Shown in pieces: positions 63,699-64,000 of a stretch of 64,000 nt of DNA (within the stretch, counting starts at the first letter, position 1; every line of letters starts with the position of its first letter). Location of the stretch: the NCBI RefSeq assembly GCF_902497895.1, contig NZ_CABVHQ010000018.1, positions 32,003 to 96,002 on the forward strand, read 5' to 3'. The stretch is from Pseudomonas fluorescens. Lineage in GTDB: Bacteria > Pseudomonadota > Gammaproteobacteria > Pseudomonadales > Pseudomonadaceae. The notes under the pieces are model-generated. The model was not told the origin of the DNA and did no database searches. It saw only the letters and a program-made list of their open reading frames with translations. The translations under genes were made by a program, and so were the position numbers.

Positions 63699-64000
63699 GT
63701 GCCTGCCGATCCGAAATCCACCCCTCACCCCAGCCCTCCCGAAACGTCGGACCGCCCCAGCGGGGCGAGGGAGCAGAATGTGGGTTTCTGAGGATGTGCT
63801 GCGACCTGAAAATGCTGCGTTGAATCCATAATCGACTCGGTTTCACAGGTCGCAGCAGCTCGGCAGACACTCAAGATCAGTCCCCTCGCCCCCTTGGGCA
63901 TAGGTATCTACACATCTCGCTGGCCGAACACCCTACCTGTGGCGAGGGGGCTTGTCGGAACGCCGCACCGCCCCGCTCGGCTGCGCAGCAGTCGTAAAAC
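63699..64000. repeat. Gene-free tail with REP-like repeats, cut by the window end
   Basis: No convincing gene is visible in these 300 bp. A GC-rich dyad-bearing block lies at 63719-63776 (CCCCTCACCCCAGCCCTC and later GGGGCGAGGGAGCAG). A TGTGGCGAGGGGGCTTGTCG REP starts at 63938 with the usual inner motif GCGCAGCAGTCGTAAAAC, and its right arm lies outside the window. Confidence 0.75.

Overview
This window is Pseudomonas chromosome, most likely from the P. fluorescens group. The evidence is gene content and order. The runs rpiA/ilvA, HAD-nudH-ptsP, lgt-thyA, folA, ilvD, mutM-ferredoxin-coaD, M16 pair-rsmD, ftsY-ftsE-ftsX-rpoH, thiS-thiG-trmB, hemW-rdgB-metW-metX and putA/putP all follow the familiar pseudomonad core layout. 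The base composition is GC-rich, and almost every long intergenic gap carries REP/REPIN palindromes of the kinds common in fluorescent pseudomonads. No rRNA, tRNA, CRISPR array, prophage, transposase or plasmid gene was seen.

Layout. 1-9 kb: an 8-bp tandem repeat, two tandem SdiA-regulated-type exported proteins, rpiA divergent from ilvA, a DUF2269 membrane protein, a HAD phosphatase, and the rppH-ptsP operon (RNA decapping plus the nitrogen PTS EI). 9-13 kb: NRDE protein, TSUP permease, lgt, thyA. 13-17.2 kb: the most accessory-looking part, with a divergent cadR/cadA cadmium/lead module, an apparent gene tail, and two tandem genes for unfamiliar repeated EF-hand-like proteins. 17-22 kb: a DUF3482 GTPase with a DUF2868 membrane protein, folA, a collapsed transporter remnant, and a secreted phosphorylcholine phosphatase. 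22-33.8 kb: ilvD, an MFS exporter, rlmI, an HDOD protein, mutM, a ferredoxin, coaD, a GMC oxidoreductase remnant, a coniferyl-type aldehyde dehydrogenase divergent from a TetR regulator, and a sulfurtransferase. 34-43 kb: azlCD amino-acid exporter, a YheT hydrolase, and two M16 peptidase gene pairs on either side of rsmD. 43-50 kb: ftsYEX-rpoH, mtgA, DUF423, thiSG, trmB. 51-64 kb: DUF3392, the hemW-rdgB-DUF4426 cluster, metXW, an acyl-CoA dehydrogenase, and divergent putA/putP with an array of GTTGCA sites.

The core genes cover cell-envelope building (lgt, mtgA, ftsEX), protein targeting and heat shock (ftsY, rpoH), folate/dTMP synthesis (thyA, folA), Ile/Val, Met and thiamine synthesis (ilvA, ilvD, metXW, thiSG), RNA modification (rlmI, rsmD, trmB) and proline catabolism (putAP).

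The points most worth a second look are: the two tandem, internally duplicated EF-hand-like proteins; the second, compositionally different M16 pair with the same 8-nt gene overlap as the conserved pair; three degraded gene remnants (a cystine-permease-like transporter, a GMC oxidoreductase and an HD-domain protein tail); a REPIN nested inside another REPIN; REP elements that supply the stop codons of neighbouring genes; and a perfect 45-bp inverted repeat. Assignments rest on reading motifs and on recalled family knowledge. No database search was run.
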